DNA of 64,000 nucleotides from Flammeovirgaceae bacterium UBA6059 (GTDB taxonomy: Bacteria; Bacteroidota; Bacteroidia; Cytophagales; Cyclobacteriaceae). Shown here in pieces: positions 18,635 through 28,036 of the stretch. A program made the position numbers and the translations under genes. The stretch is taken from positions 62,001 to 126,000 of the forward strand of contig DIYH01000028.1 of the NCBI GenBank assembly GCA_002435755.1, given 5' to 3'. The notes beneath the pieces were generated by a model that was not told where the DNA came from, did not search any database, and was given only the letters and a program-made list of their open reading frames with translations. Each line of letters starts with the position of its first letter. Positions within the stretch are counted from its first letter, which is position 1.

Positions 18635-19555
18635 ATGATATCAATAGGGATCATCGGGCTGGGTTGGGTAGGCTCCAGTGTGGCGATATCGGTGCTGCAC
18701 AGAGGCATATGCCAGGAGCTACTGCTCAATGACGCAAGACCAGGACTGGCAGAAGGTGAAGCCATGGACTTTAATCATGGCTCTTCCTTTTTTGCCTCTA
18801 CAGAGGTCAAGGCGGTAGAAATAGAGGACATGATGCACTGCAACGCGATTGTCATCACTGCTGGTCGCGGTGGTAGTCCTACCGAGTCTCGACTTGATCT
18901 GCTCAATGACAATATCAGGATAGCCAAAGAAATTTCGGAGCAACTCTCCGGATTCAAAGGTATTCTGATCGTTGTGGCCAATCCTGTCGATGTGTTGACC
19001 TATTTCTATCAAAAGTTCACAGGTCTTCCCGTTGGTAGGGTGATTGGCACGGGTACAATGCTCGATACGGCTCGCCTTAGAGAGATGGTTGGCCGCCGAA
19101 TCAATGTCGATCCCAGGAGTGTTCATGCCAAGGTAATTGGAGAGCATGGCGACTCTGAAGTCGTCTTGTGGTCCGAAGCTGACATAGGAGGAACACCACT
19201 ATCGCAATGGAAAGGCTGGGATGCCTCCTACGAAGAAGAGATAGCGCAAAAGGTGAAGCGTGCGGCCTACGACATCATCCAAAGAAAAGGAGCTACCAAC
19301 CATGCTATTGGATTGGTCACAGCTACATTGTTAAAATGGATACTAAGAGGTGAAAGGAGGATCATTACCCTATCAACAGTACTCAACGGTCCGTTAGGAT
19401 TGTCCAACCTGGCTACCTCACTCCCCTCTCTGGTAAGTGAGTATGGTGTGGAAGAAGTCCTTGAAGTCAGCATGAACAAAGCAGAGAAGGCAGCTTTTCT
19501 TCACTCAGCCCGAGTGATAAGTGATGCCATTCAGGGTACGGATTACGCTAAATAG
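18635..19555 (+). CDS. LDH/MDH-family L-2-hydroxyacid dehydrogenase, substrate uncertain
   Basis: A 306-residue NAD-dependent dehydrogenase of the lactate/malate family. GIIGLGWVGSSVAISVL is the NAD site, LLLNDARPG has the ribose-binding Asp, VVANPVDVLTY is the conserved NPVD loop, and GEHGDSEVVLWS holds the catalytic His. The mobile-loop stretch reads TAGRGGSPTESRLDLLNDN. At the position that is Gln in lactate and Arg in malate dehydrogenases there is Gly, so neither label is safe. The active-site Arg after the loop (ESR) is kept. The enzyme may act on a bulkier 2-oxoacid. A perfect hairpin follows the stop by 11 bases. Confidence 0.8.
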   Translation: MISIGIIGLGWVGSSVAISVLHRGICQELLLNDARPGLAEGEAMDFNHGSSFFASTEVKAVEIEDMMHCNAIVITAGRGGSPTESRLDLLNDNIRIAKEISEQLSGFKGILIVVANPVDVLTYFYQKFTGLPVGRVIGTGTMLDTARLREMVGRRINVDPRSVHAKVIGEHGDSEVVLWSEADIGGTPLSQWKGWDASYEEEIAQKVKRAAYDIIQRKGATNHAIGLVTATLLKWILRGERRIITLSTVLNGPLGLSNLATSLPSLVSEYGVEEVLEVSMNKAEKAAFLHSARVISDAIQGTDYAK

Positions 19556-19566
19556 GTAGAAGAACT

Positions 19567-19599
19567 AAACCTCCAAGGTTTCAAAAACCTTGGAGGTTT
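19567..19599 (+). terminator. Perfect 15-bp hairpin, terminator or dispersed repeat
   Basis: The arms AAACCTCCAAGGTTT (19567-19581) and its exact reverse complement (19585-19599) are separated by only three bases. The hairpin lies 11 bases after the dehydrogenase stop. A run of T does not follow, only TTTAAAACTTTG, so it may act as a processing or RNA-stabilising hairpin, or belong to a dispersed repeat family. Confidence 0.7.
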
Positions 19600-19753
19600 A
19601 AAACTTTGAATGAGATCGCTTCGATTCCTTGCGATGATACCTTTTATGATAGCCACACTTGGGAATTCCCAATTCCTCGATTTTCAATCATCCATTAGTC
19701 ACTGTCGTTTTGTCAGCAAAATATTCTGGCTCGGTATTCGTCAGCAGGAGGCT

Positions 19754-21490
19754 ATGTCTCGAGAAAAAGTAAGCTTCGCCTGGGCCTTCAAGCAGTTCAT
19801 CTGGCCTAGAAAAAAAATTGTGCTGATTGGACTTGTGCTCATTATTCTGAGAAGCTTGTCCGGATTGGTACTTCCTTACGAAAGTAAACGACTAATTGAT
19901 GAGGTCATTCCATCTCAGAATATGGACGAGCTTACTTTATTGCTAGTCCTGGTTGTGATCTCTATAGTCGTACAAGCAGCGACATCATTTTCATTGACTC
20001 GCTTGCTCAGTGTAGAAGCACAACATTTGATCTCAGTATTGCGGGCGCAGGTACAGCAAAAGTTGCTCAAGCTACCGATCAGTTTCTTTGACAATCACAA
20101 AAGCGGTGAACTCGTATCTCGAGTCATGACTGATGTAGAAGGTGTCCGCAATCTCGTCGGGACTGGCCTGGTACAGCTCATTGGCGGTAGCTTAACAGCT
20201 ATAATTTCACTTTTCATTCTGATCAAAATCAACGCTACGATGACTGCCTTTGTGTTGATACCAGTAGTGATCTTTGGGCTGATAGCGTTGAAAGCATTCG
20301 GCGTGATCAGGCCGATTTTTAGAAAGCGCGGAGAGATCAATGCAGAAGTCACAGGTCGGCTAACGGAAACGTTGAACGGCGTGCGGGTTATCAAAGGGTT
20401 CAATGCGGAAGCCCAGGAGAAAGTCACTTTTGAAAAGGGCGTTGAACGGTTATTTCTCAATGTCAAAAAGAGTCTTACCGCCACAGCATTCGTCACCAGT
20501 TCATCGACATTTCTATTGGGGCTAGCCTCCACCGGTATCATGGGTATTGGTGGCTACTTCATCATGAATGGGACAATGACCTATGGTGATTTCGTGAGTT
20601 TCACCCTGTTCCTTGGCTTTCTAATTGCCCCTATCGTGCAAATGAGCAATATCGGCAGTCAGCTAACTGAAGCTATGGCAGGACTTGACCGCACACAGGA
20701 GTTGATGAATACACCTGAGGAAAACGATACCTTGCATCGAACAGAGCACCTCAATGGTATAGAAGCAAATATTCAGTTCCGAGATGTCTCTTTTAGCTAT
20801 GAAAACAACAAAGAGGTACTGCACAACATTAGCTTTGATGCTCCAGCCGGTAGCGTCACAGCGCTAGTCGGATCATCAGGTTCTGGCAAGTCTACTATCG
20901 CAGGACTAGCCGCAAGTTTTCTTGTACCCAATGGTGGGCAAATCACAGTAGATGGTCATGACCTTAGTAGGGTGGATCTATACAGCTACCGTAAAAACCT
21001 TGGAGTGGTCTTACAAGACGATTTCTTGTTTGAAGGTACAATCCGTGAAAACATTCTTTTTCCAAGACCCGATGCATCAGAGTCAGAGCTGAAGGAAGCT
21101 GTAAAGGGAGCCTATGTCAACGAATTCACAGATCGGTTTGAAGAAGGTTTGGACACGCTAATTGGTGAGCGTGGCGTAAAACTCTCCGGCGGTCAACGCC
21201 AACGGATTGCAATTGCAAGAGCGCTACTCGCGAACCCCAAAATCATACTACTGGATGAAGCAACTTCCAACCTGGATACTGAAAGTGAGTCTTACATACA
21301 AGACAGTCTGGAAAAGCTCATGCACAACCGTACCACTTTTGTGATTGCGCACCGGTTAAGTACCATCAGACAGGCTGATCAGATACTTGTGATAGAAGAA
21401 GGTAAGATAGCAGAGCAAGGGACTCATGATGAGCTCATTGCCAAAGAAGGACGCTACTATCAGCTCTATACTTATCAGAGTAGGATTTAA
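19754..21490 (+). CDS. ABC exporter, fused membrane and ATPase domains (MsbA/LmrA-like)
   Basis: A 578-residue half-transporter. Six membrane helices occupy about residues 20-310, starting at KIVLIGLVLIILRSLSGLVL. The nucleotide-binding domain has Walker A GSSGSGKST, Q-loop VLQDDFLFEGTIRENI, signature LSGGQRQRIAIARALL, Walker B IILLDEATSNLD and the switch His in VIAHRLSTIRQAD. Two copies should form a lipid or drug exporter in the inner membrane. The ATG at 19754 is chosen because AGGAG lies 4-8 bases before it and the protein then begins like the family. An upstream ATG at 19610 would add 48 residues without family support and would sit 11 bases after the hairpin. The substrate is not evident. 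Confidence 0.9.
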   Translation: MSREKVSFAWAFKQFIWPRKKIVLIGLVLIILRSLSGLVLPYESKRLIDEVIPSQNMDELTLLLVLVVISIVVQAATSFSLTRLLSVEAQHLISVLRAQVQQKLLKLPISFFDNHKSGELVSRVMTDVEGVRNLVGTGLVQLIGGSLTAIISLFILIKINATMTAFVLIPVVIFGLIALKAFGVIRPIFRKRGEINAEVTGRLTETLNGVRVIKGFNAEAQEKVTFEKGVERLFLNVKKSLTATAFVTSSSTFLLGLASTGIMGIGGYFIMNGTMTYGDFVSFTLFLGFLIAPIVQMSNIGSQLTEAMAGLDRTQELMNTPEENDTLHRTEHLNGIEANIQFRDVSFSYENNKEVLHNISFDAPAGSVTALVGSSGSGKSTIAGLAASFLVPNGGQITVDGHDLSRVDLYSYRKNLGVVLQDDFLFEGTIRENILFPRPDASESELKEAVKGAYVNEFTDRFEEGLDTLIGERGVKLSGGQRQRIAIARALLANPKIILLDEATSNLDTESESYIQDSLEKLMHNRTTFVIAHRLSTIRQADQILVIEEGKIAEQGTHDELIAKEGRYYQLYTYQSRI

Positions 21491-21496
21491 AAACTC

Positions 21497-23920
21497 CTAC
21501 TCCGACCTCAGGACGCTAGAGGGATCTTTGAAGTCGACCTTCAGACATTGAACATAGACGATTAGTGCGATCACAGCGAGTACTAACGTGAATGTCAAAC
21601 CAAAGCTCGTACCATCCAGGTTGATGTGATAAGCGTAGGAGTTCAACCACTCACTTGCCACATACCAGATCAGAGGAATAGTCATCAAAAGACTAACTAC
21701 TACCAGTCGCGAATACTCTGATCCTATTAACCATACCAACTGTTTGAAATTTGCCCCTAACACCTTGCGAATAGCCAACTCTTTTAGCCTGGTCTCGAGG
21801 CTAAACCCAACCAGCCCAAGCAGGCCGAGAATGGTGATCATAAATGCTACCATGGTGATAGTCGAGATTAAGAGTCGTTGTTTCTGTTCACTTTGATAAA
21901 TCCCTTCTACCTCCTCATCGAGATATCGCAGCTCCAGCGGGTAATCAGGAAATCTATTCTGCCAAGCTTCCTCTATTTGAGATCTCAGGCCGTAAGGGTT
22001 ACTTCCTTCTGTTTTGATCATTACATTCTGCAACCACATCGGTTCATAGGTCATTACGACTGGGTCGATAGCTGCCTTGAGGCTTTCTTGATGATAGTTG
22101 CCTACGACACCAACCACTCGTCCATAGCCTAAAGCCACATCTCCAATACTCCATTGGATTTCGTGTTCTAATGCTTCATCAGGGCTGCTCCAACCGAGCA
22201 TCTGCATAGCCTTTTCATTGATCAAATAGTTTCGAGGCTTAGTCCTGAGGAATTCGAAAAAGTCTTGTTCAGGATCGTACTCTACATTCTTAAGACTTGG
22301 TGACAGTGACGTACCAGCTAATAGAGGCATTTCCAGCATCTCCAGACCATTGATATCCATCACTTGTATGTCAGTGGTAATAATCTCCTCTTCGGATCTG
22401 CCTTTGACGCGCACCTGACCCTCATCTTTAATCGGACGGCTAGGCATCTCCATCAAAGCGGTCACATCCGTCACACCAGGTATTCCGAGTAGATCTGACT
22501 TTAATGCTTCGTAGTGATCATTAATCGGGTAATTGAAATTTGGAATGACAAGTAGGTTGTCTTTAGCAAACCCTAATTGTTTTTCTGTCAAAAATTGAAA
22601 CTGTCTGTTGATAATCAATGTACCAGAAAGTAGTCCAATAACCACAACAAACTGAACCGTCAACAACACCTTCTGAAAAACTCCGCTTCCCACTGGCATT
22701 TTGGACTTTCCTGCTAAGGCTTTGATCGGCTGATCGCGTAGTGCCACCTGAGCAGGGTAAACTGCCGCCAGCAGTAACATCACAACCAGCATTACTAGTA
22801 GGATTGGAGTAATCTCCAGCCAATTGACTTGTAATTGGTAGCCCACCAATTCATTCAATTGCGGTAGCTGACTCATTACGATCACAATTGATAGTGCAGC
22901 ACTTGCAACCAACAACAATGTAACTTCTGTAAACAGCAAACCGCGAACTTGCAATGAAGCTGCCCCTAAGACTCTCCTGAGGCCTATTTCTTTGGTTCTG
23001 GTAAGGGCTTTCACCACATTGAAGTTGGCGAAATTGATCCCCGAGATGAGTAGCAATAGTATAGATACTGCCGAAAACAGTATGATGTAATCGACATTGC
23101 CATTAGCCTTGAGTTCGCGACTTAGGTCAGAGTGCAGATGGATATCAGTCAGCGGCTGAAAATGTACCGTCAACTCATCTAAGTTTTCATCACGGCTTAC
23201 CAGAAAATCATCCATCTGAGTAGCTAAATCCTCTATTTTGCTTTGCTCGTTGAGCAGCACATATATGTATGCCCAACCCTTCCTCTCCTCCTCCGAATTG
23301 ATGGAGCTTAGGAACGTAATGGGCAGATGCGATAAGTTGGAGGGGTCTTCAATCACCCCGGTGACAAGGTGGTTGGTCTTGTTCCCTTCTCGCATGGTGG
23401 TCACCTGTTTTCCGATAGGATCAATATCTCCGAAATACTTGAATGCAGTTGACTCAGTTAGTACGATCGAGTTAGGTTGCGATAGTGCCTGTTCAGGCCT
23501 ACCGGCAATAAACTCAAAGTCGAACAGTTGAAACACATCAGAGTCGACCGAGTATGCATACTCCTCTCTAAACTTCTGATCACCGACTATCACATTGCGA
23601 GGACGAAAATCCTGAAACCTTATCAGTTCCTCAATTTGTGGAAAGGCATTTGGCATTTCATTGACCCAATCCTGGTTCATCCGGGCCCAGTGGATATCAT
23701 AACCGGCATCATTAGCGAAGCGATAGGTCATCCTGTATATACTATCTGCTTGTGAAAAATGCCTGTCGAAACTCAGCTCGTTCAACACGTAGATCATTGT
23801 TGCAAGTGTCATGCTCAAAGCCACCGTGATCCCTAACATATTGAAGCTATTGAGCAGTGGGCTCTTGCGAAAAAAGCGGATAAAGATTTTGAGGTAATTG
23901 AATATCATTGGCTTTAACAA
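21497..23920 (-). CDS. Orphan FtsX/MacB-type ABC permease
   Basis: An 807-residue inner-membrane protein with the duplicated MacB-PCD/FtsX layout. There is a helix at 20-45, then a large periplasmic domain to about 275, three helices near 280-400, a fourth near 420, a second periplasmic domain to about 670, and three helices to the end. FtsX signatures include LTRTKEIGLRRVLGAASLQV and RLKELAIRKVLGANFKQLVW. No ATPase gene lies beside it, which is typical of the large orphan permease families of Bacteroidota. Unlike the two permeases at 41773 and 47155, it has no N-terminal prefix domain and no PadR gene. It faces the ABC exporter gene convergently with a 6-base gap. The substrate is unknown. 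Confidence 0.85.
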   Translation of the reverse strand: MLKPMIFNYLKIFIRFFRKSPLLNSFNMLGITVALSMTLATMIYVLNELSFDRHFSQADSIYRMTYRFANDAGYDIHWARMNQDWVNEMPNAFPQIEELIRFQDFRPRNVIVGDQKFREEYAYSVDSDVFQLFDFEFIAGRPEQALSQPNSIVLTESTAFKYFGDIDPIGKQVTTMREGNKTNHLVTGVIEDPSNLSHLPITFLSSINSEEERKGWAYIYVLLNEQSKIEDLATQMDDFLVSRDENLDELTVHFQPLTDIHLHSDLSRELKANGNVDYIILFSAVSILLLLISGINFANFNVVKALTRTKEIGLRRVLGAASLQVRGLLFTEVTLLLVASAALSIVIVMSQLPQLNELVGYQLQVNWLEITPILLVMLVVMLLLAAVYPAQVALRDQPIKALAGKSKMPVGSGVFQKVLLTVQFVVVIGLLSGTLIINRQFQFLTEKQLGFAKDNLLVIPNFNYPINDHYEALKSDLLGIPGVTDVTALMEMPSRPIKDEGQVRVKGRSEEEIITTDIQVMDINGLEMLEMPLLAGTSLSPSLKNVEYDPEQDFFEFLRTKPRNYLINEKAMQMLGWSSPDEALEHEIQWSIGDVALGYGRVVGVVGNYHQESLKAAIDPVVMTYEPMWLQNVMIKTEGSNPYGLRSQIEEAWQNRFPDYPLELRYLDEEVEGIYQSEQKQRLLISTITMVAFMITILGLLGLVGFSLETRLKELAIRKVLGANFKQLVWLIGSEYSRLVVVSLLMTIPLIWYVASEWLNSYAYHINLDGTSFGLTFTLVLAVIALIVYVQCLKVDFKDPSSVLRSE

Positions 23921-24014
23921 TATATCTTAAGGTTCAAACGAACAGCTCCAGGATTACTACTGATTTCAAAAATAATCACTGGTATTTATCAAGTCAGGAG
24001 AAATGAGCAACGGA

Positions 24015-25346
24015 TTATCTTACTAGTCTCTTTTGTAAATCTTCAAGCGATACCCCCTTTGTCTCCGGCATCATCATCTTCACCCATAGAAGTTGAAATA
24101 CCATCATCACTGTGAAGAATATGAATACGTAACCAGGGTTCTCAGTGTTGCTCAGTAGCGGGGGCATAAATACCGTGATCAGTGCAGCCATCACCCAGTG
24201 GGTTGAGCTACCAAGAGATTGGCCCTTCGCACGAAGATGATTGGGAAAGATCTCAGAGATGAAAACCCAAATCACCGTGCCTTGCCCAATGGCATGTGCC
24301 CCAATAAAAACAAAAAGAAAAATCGGAACGGCCATACCTTGCCAACCAGCAAAGAAAGCTGTCGCTACGAGTGATAGCGATAAGATATAGCCCAGTGAAC
24401 CAATGTACATCAACACTTTCCTCCCCAGTCGATCAATGAGGTAGAGACCAAGTAGGGTGAAAACCATGTTAGTAATCCCTATACCTATACTACTCAAAAA
24501 AGCTACACTTTTATCTAAACCCGCTTCAGACATGATCCTGGGAGCATAGTAAAGTACAGCATTGATACCACTCACCTGATTAAAGAAGGCAATCAAAAAA
24601 GCCAGGAAGACAGGTAATCTATATTTCTTTTGAAGGATAGATTCCTGGTCCAACTCGGCCCGTTCGGCCTCCTTTTCTATTGCGGCGATAGCTGTGTCCA
24701 GTTCTTCCTCAGAAGCGATTTTCAGGCTTAAAAAGACCTCTTTGGCTTGTACCCTGTCCCGGCCGTGCAGTATCAACCATCTTGGACTTTTAGGTATCCC
24801 AAATACCATAAAACAGTAAACAATTGCTGGAATAGCTTCCGCCCCAATCATAAACCGCCAGGCATTATCGCCCAGATCTTTGAGCAGGTAGTTGGATACA
24901 AACGCGATCAGAATTCCAAGTACAATATTGAATTGATAGAGCGCTACTAACTTACCACGACGCTCCTTAGGAGCAATCTCCGTGACATAGGCTGGTGCAG
25001 CGATAGTCGAGGCACCTACACCTAATCCACCCAAAAACCTGAAAAACGAAAATGTGTAAGGATCAGAAACTACTGCCGAGCCTATCGCAGAAATAGTGTA
25101 TAAAACACCGATCCATATCAACGTTTGCTTCCTTCCTATTTTGTCAGTGGGTATATAACCAAATAGAGCACCAACTACCGTCCCCCACAAGGCCATTGAC
25201 ATTACCACAAAACCATGAAAGAGACTGGAAGACTGCCAAAGTGCCTGCAATTGCTCATCCGCTCCGGAGATAACGACTGTATCAAACCCGAAGAGAAAAC
25301 CTGCCAGAGCCACCACAATGGAATAGTATAGAAGCTTTCCTTGCAT
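24015..25346 (-). CDS. Sugar porter family MFS transporter
   Basis: A 443-residue 12-helix major facilitator of the sugar porter family. Signatures are DKIGRKQTLIWIG in loop 2-3, RFLGGLGVG, the PESPRWL-like PKSPRWLILHGR after helix 6, QVSGINAVLYYAPRIM in helix 7, DRLGRKVLM in loop 8-9 and PETKGVSLEDLQ at the end. Members carry hexoses, pentoses or inositol, often with protons. The ATG at 25346 is preferred over a TTG at 25373, since MQGKLLYYSIVVALAGFLFGFD is the normal family start. It is divergent from the permease at 25478. No sugar-catabolic gene nearby helps to fix the substrate. Confidence 0.9.
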   Translation of the reverse strand: MQGKLLYYSIVVALAGFLFGFDTVVISGADEQLQALWQSSSLFHGFVVMSMALWGTVVGALFGYIPTDKIGRKQTLIWIGVLYTISAIGSAVVSDPYTFSFFRFLGGLGVGASTIAAPAYVTEIAPKERRGKLVALYQFNIVLGILIAFVSNYLLKDLGDNAWRFMIGAEAIPAIVYCFMVFGIPKSPRWLILHGRDRVQAKEVFLSLKIASEEELDTAIAAIEKEAERAELDQESILQKKYRLPVFLAFLIAFFNQVSGINAVLYYAPRIMSEAGLDKSVAFLSSIGIGITNMVFTLLGLYLIDRLGRKVLMYIGSLGYILSLSLVATAFFAGWQGMAVPIFLFVFIGAHAIGQGTVIWVFISEIFPNHLRAKGQSLGSSTHWVMAALITVFMPPLLSNTENPGYVFIFFTVMMVFQLLWVKMMMPETKGVSLEDLQKRLVR

Positions 25347-25439
25347 GCTAATGTGAATTGATATGACGACCAATCTGTTAAGTTTTCTGGTAAGAACAAA
25401 ATAAGTTTCCCCACTACCGCAGATTTAAGGAATCGGACG

Positions 25440-25468
25440 TTGGTACTAGGGTCGATTGGGTATCTTTA
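25440..25468 (+). promoter_or_regulatory. Candidate Bacteroidota promoter of the SLC12/APC-type permease gene
   Basis: TTG at 25440-25442 and TATCTTTA at 25461-25468 are separated by 18 bases. The ATG at 25478 is only ten bases from the -7 box, so the mRNA leader would be very short. Confidence 0.5.
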
Positions 25469-25477
25469 ACCGGCTAA

Positions 25478-27703
25478 ATGAAGACATCAGCACCAGTTTC
25501 CTCCAAGGCCAACTTTGGCACCTTACCGGTCTTCATGACCACCATATCTACGATACTCGGAGCTGTGCTTTTTCTAAGATTTGGCTATGCTGTCGGTCAT
25601 GTCGGCCTGCTAGGAACACTCGGTATTATAGTCATAGGCCATTTGGTGACGCTACCTACGGCAATGGCCGTAGCAGAGATTGCCACCAATCAAAAGGTTG
25701 AAGGTGGTGGCGTGTACTATATCATCTCCAGATCATTTGGCATCAACATTGGAGCCGCTATTGGTGTCACACTCTACCTTTCGCAGGCCATCAGCGTATC
25801 TTTTTACATTATTGCATGTGCGGAGGCTTTCCAGCCGCTCTTCGATTGGCTCAATACGGAGTACAATCTCGACATATATGATAAGCGTTTTGTGAGCATA
25901 CCACTCACACTCATCATCTGCATACTGATGCTCACTAAAGGTGCAGATATAGGCATCAAAGCCCTGTACGGTGTAGTGACCATCCTATTTGTCTCCCTGG
26001 CTATGTTCTTTGGAGGTACTACCGACTACCAAACAAGTCACTCTACGGATTTTCTTGCCCGTATCCCCAATGGTGATGACTTCTTTTACGTCTTCGCCAT
26101 CATATTTCCAGCCTTCACGGGCATGGCCGCTGGTGTTGGTTTGTCAGGTGATCTTCGTGATCCTAAGAGGTCGATACCAGCAGGCACCATATTGGCTACT
26201 CTAGCGGGAATGTTGATCTACACAGCTGCAGCATTCAAGTTGAACATAGCTGCAAGCCCGGCCGATTTGGCAGAAAATCAACTCATTATGGCCAATATTG
26301 CCACGTGGGGTCCGATCATTCTCATTGGCTTGATAAGTGCCACACTATCCTCTGCACTAGGCTCGATTATGGTTGCACCCCGAACCCTTCAGGCACTTGC
26401 CAGTGATAAAGTGTTTGGCATACCCAGCCTCAACAATTGGCTCGCCAAAGAAGCCGGCACAAACAGGGAACCGATCAACGGAGTATTAGTCACAGCAGCC
26501 TTGGCACTTGCCTTTGTCGTCATTGGCAATGTCGATTTTGTAGCAGAAGTCATTTCTATGTTTTTCATGGTGACTTATGGAGCAATATGTCTCATCTCCT
26601 TTTTACATCATTTTGCAGCTGACCCTTCTTATCGACCTGCATTTAAGTCCAAGTGGTATTTCTCCCTGATAGGTGCCATCATGTGTTTTTACCTGATGTT
26701 TTCAATGAATGCGCCTTACGCTTTTGGGTCATTGAGCATCATGATCGTGATCTATTTCATCATCACACGCGTGAATGAAGACAAGCAAGGTATGGCAAAG
26801 ATTTTCCAGGGAGCGATATTTCAGTTGGCGCGCACACTGCAGGTCTTTCTCCAAAAGGCCGAAAAAGATGATGAAGACTGGCGCCCATCTGTTATCTGCA
26901 TCTCCAAAAACGCATTCAAACGTACTGGGGATTTCGATTTGCTTAGATGGATGAGTCATCGTTATGGATTTGGCACTTACATTTATTTGATCGATGGATA
27001 TCTATCGCGAGAGACCAACAAACAGGCCAAACACGACCTCTACGAGCTGATCAAAATGGCTGGTGGGGTAAAAAGTAATGTGTATCTGGATACCATGGTC
27101 TCGCCATCCTACACCACAGCTATTGCACAATCCCTTCAGCTACCTAGTATTTCTGGCAAGGACGGCAATATGTTTCTCTTCGAGTTTTCCAAAACAGCAG
27201 AAGACAGGACAAAACATATTATCGACAACATTCCACTGGTGCGTTCTGCTGATTTTGATATCTGCGTACTAGGGACTTCAGAAAAGGGATTCGGATATCA
27301 TCAGGAAATACATATCTGGATCACTCAAAATGATTATGAAAACGCCAACCTCATGATATTGATGGGTTTCATCATTATGGGACATCCTGACTGGCAGAAA
27401 GCCCAGATCAAGATCTTTGCGATATATCCTGAGGACAACCTGGACGAGCAGAAGCAAAAGCTTTTGCAACTCACCAGAGAAGGGAGGTTACCTATCTCGG
27501 CCAACAATATAGAAGCAATTCCAAAAACTGAAGATCGAAGTAAAAAAGAGATCATCAACGATATCTCGACCAATGCCGATATGACTATTATTGGTTTTCG
27601 CAGTGAGGCAGTCAAGCAACTCGGCGAGAAGACTTTCGATGGTTATGATGAGGTCGGCAATATCGTTTTTGTGAATGCTAGAAATGAAAAGGAAATTAAA
27701 TAA
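25478..27703 (+). CDS. APC-superfamily permease, Na-K-Cl cotransporter (SLC12)-like
   Basis: A 741-residue inner-membrane transporter. About twelve helices fill residues 15-440, beginning FMTTISTILGAVLFLRFGYAVGHVG, which has the unwound G-rich first helix of the APC fold. The segment IFPAFTGMAAGVGLSGDLRDPKRSIP fits the conserved helix 6 region of the cation-chloride cotransporters. Residues 450-741 form a soluble C-terminal domain with alternating strands and helices, as in bacterial SLC12-like proteins. Ion or amino-acid transport is likely, and the ion cannot be told from the sequence. It is monocistronic: it has its own promoter, and a hairpin follows the stop. Confidence 0.85.
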   Translation: MKTSAPVSSKANFGTLPVFMTTISTILGAVLFLRFGYAVGHVGLLGTLGIIVIGHLVTLPTAMAVAEIATNQKVEGGGVYYIISRSFGINIGAAIGVTLYLSQAISVSFYIIACAEAFQPLFDWLNTEYNLDIYDKRFVSIPLTLIICILMLTKGADIGIKALYGVVTILFVSLAMFFGGTTDYQTSHSTDFLARIPNGDDFFYVFAIIFPAFTGMAAGVGLSGDLRDPKRSIPAGTILATLAGMLIYTAAAFKLNIAASPADLAENQLIMANIATWGPIILIGLISATLSSALGSIMVAPRTLQALASDKVFGIPSLNNWLAKEAGTNREPINGVLVTAALALAFVVIGNVDFVAEVISMFFMVTYGAICLISFLHHFAADPSYRPAFKSKWYFSLIGAIMCFYLMFSMNAPYAFGSLSIMIVIYFIITRVNEDKQGMAKIFQGAIFQLARTLQVFLQKAEKDDEDWRPSVICISKNAFKRTGDFDLLRWMSHRYGFGTYIYLIDGYLSRETNKQAKHDLYELIKMAGGVKSNVYLDTMVSPSYTTAIAQSLQLPSISGKDGNMFLFEFSKTAEDRTKHIIDNIPLVRSADFDICVLGTSEKGFGYHQEIHIWITQNDYENANLMILMGFIIMGHPDWQKAQIKIFAIYPEDNLDEQKQKLLQLTREGRLPISANNIEAIPKTEDRSKKEIINDISTNADMTIIGFRSEAVKQLGEKTFDGYDEVGNIVFVNARNEKEIK

Positions 27704-27705
27704 TT

Positions 27706-27728
27706 GAGTGATATAGTTCACTCTTTTT
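27706..27728 (+). terminator. Rho-independent terminator after the SLC12/APC-type permease
   Basis: GAGTGA (27706-27711), a six-base loop, TCACTC (27718-27723) and then five T. The stem is short at six base pairs but perfect, and begins three bases after the stop codon. Confidence 0.6.
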
Positions 27729-28036
27729 GAAGTTGACTCACTAATTCTTAACTTCTTACGTTTGTTACTCAGCCTTGCCTTGAAGAGAAAGAGAAAAGGA
27801 TTTGTCAAAGCGGTATACGCAAGAGCAGTTGTGCTTGGTGCCGTTTTATTAAGATTCAGATTTTCACAGTGCAGTAAGTCGGTTAGAAGGTTGAAATTCA
27901 ACTAGCGTGGAATTACATTAGTTCAATTAATTGAACATTAAGAAGAATTAATTGCAATAATTACATTTTAGTTGAAGTTTGCATTAAATTAGATATTCGT
28001 CTTCGAGCGACCGTCAATAAATATAATCGACCTGTC
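27729..28036. other. 308-base spacer before the porP/sprF-like gene
   Basis: No gene, RNA gene or complete promoter is recognised here. It is AT-rich, especially from 27910 on. It contains the palindrome at 27921-27936 and a box TACATTTT at 27962-27969 (seven of eight to the -7 consensus) without a TTG at the right distance. Open frames on the minus strand that extend here from inside the permease gene show no protein-like features. Confidence 0.5.
27921..27936. promoter_or_regulatory. Perfect 16-base palindrome, possible operator
   Basis: GTTCAATTAATTGAAC reads the same on both strands and lies about 100 bases before the porP/sprF-like start. Its position upstream of the adhesin operon makes an operator possible; no regulator gene is adjacent. 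Confidence 0.4.

Noticed and set aside
27488..27901. Minus-strand frame of 137 codons reaching into the spacer before the porP/sprF-like gene
   Set aside because: More than half overlaps the permease gene on the other strand; no start signal, motif or family resemblance.
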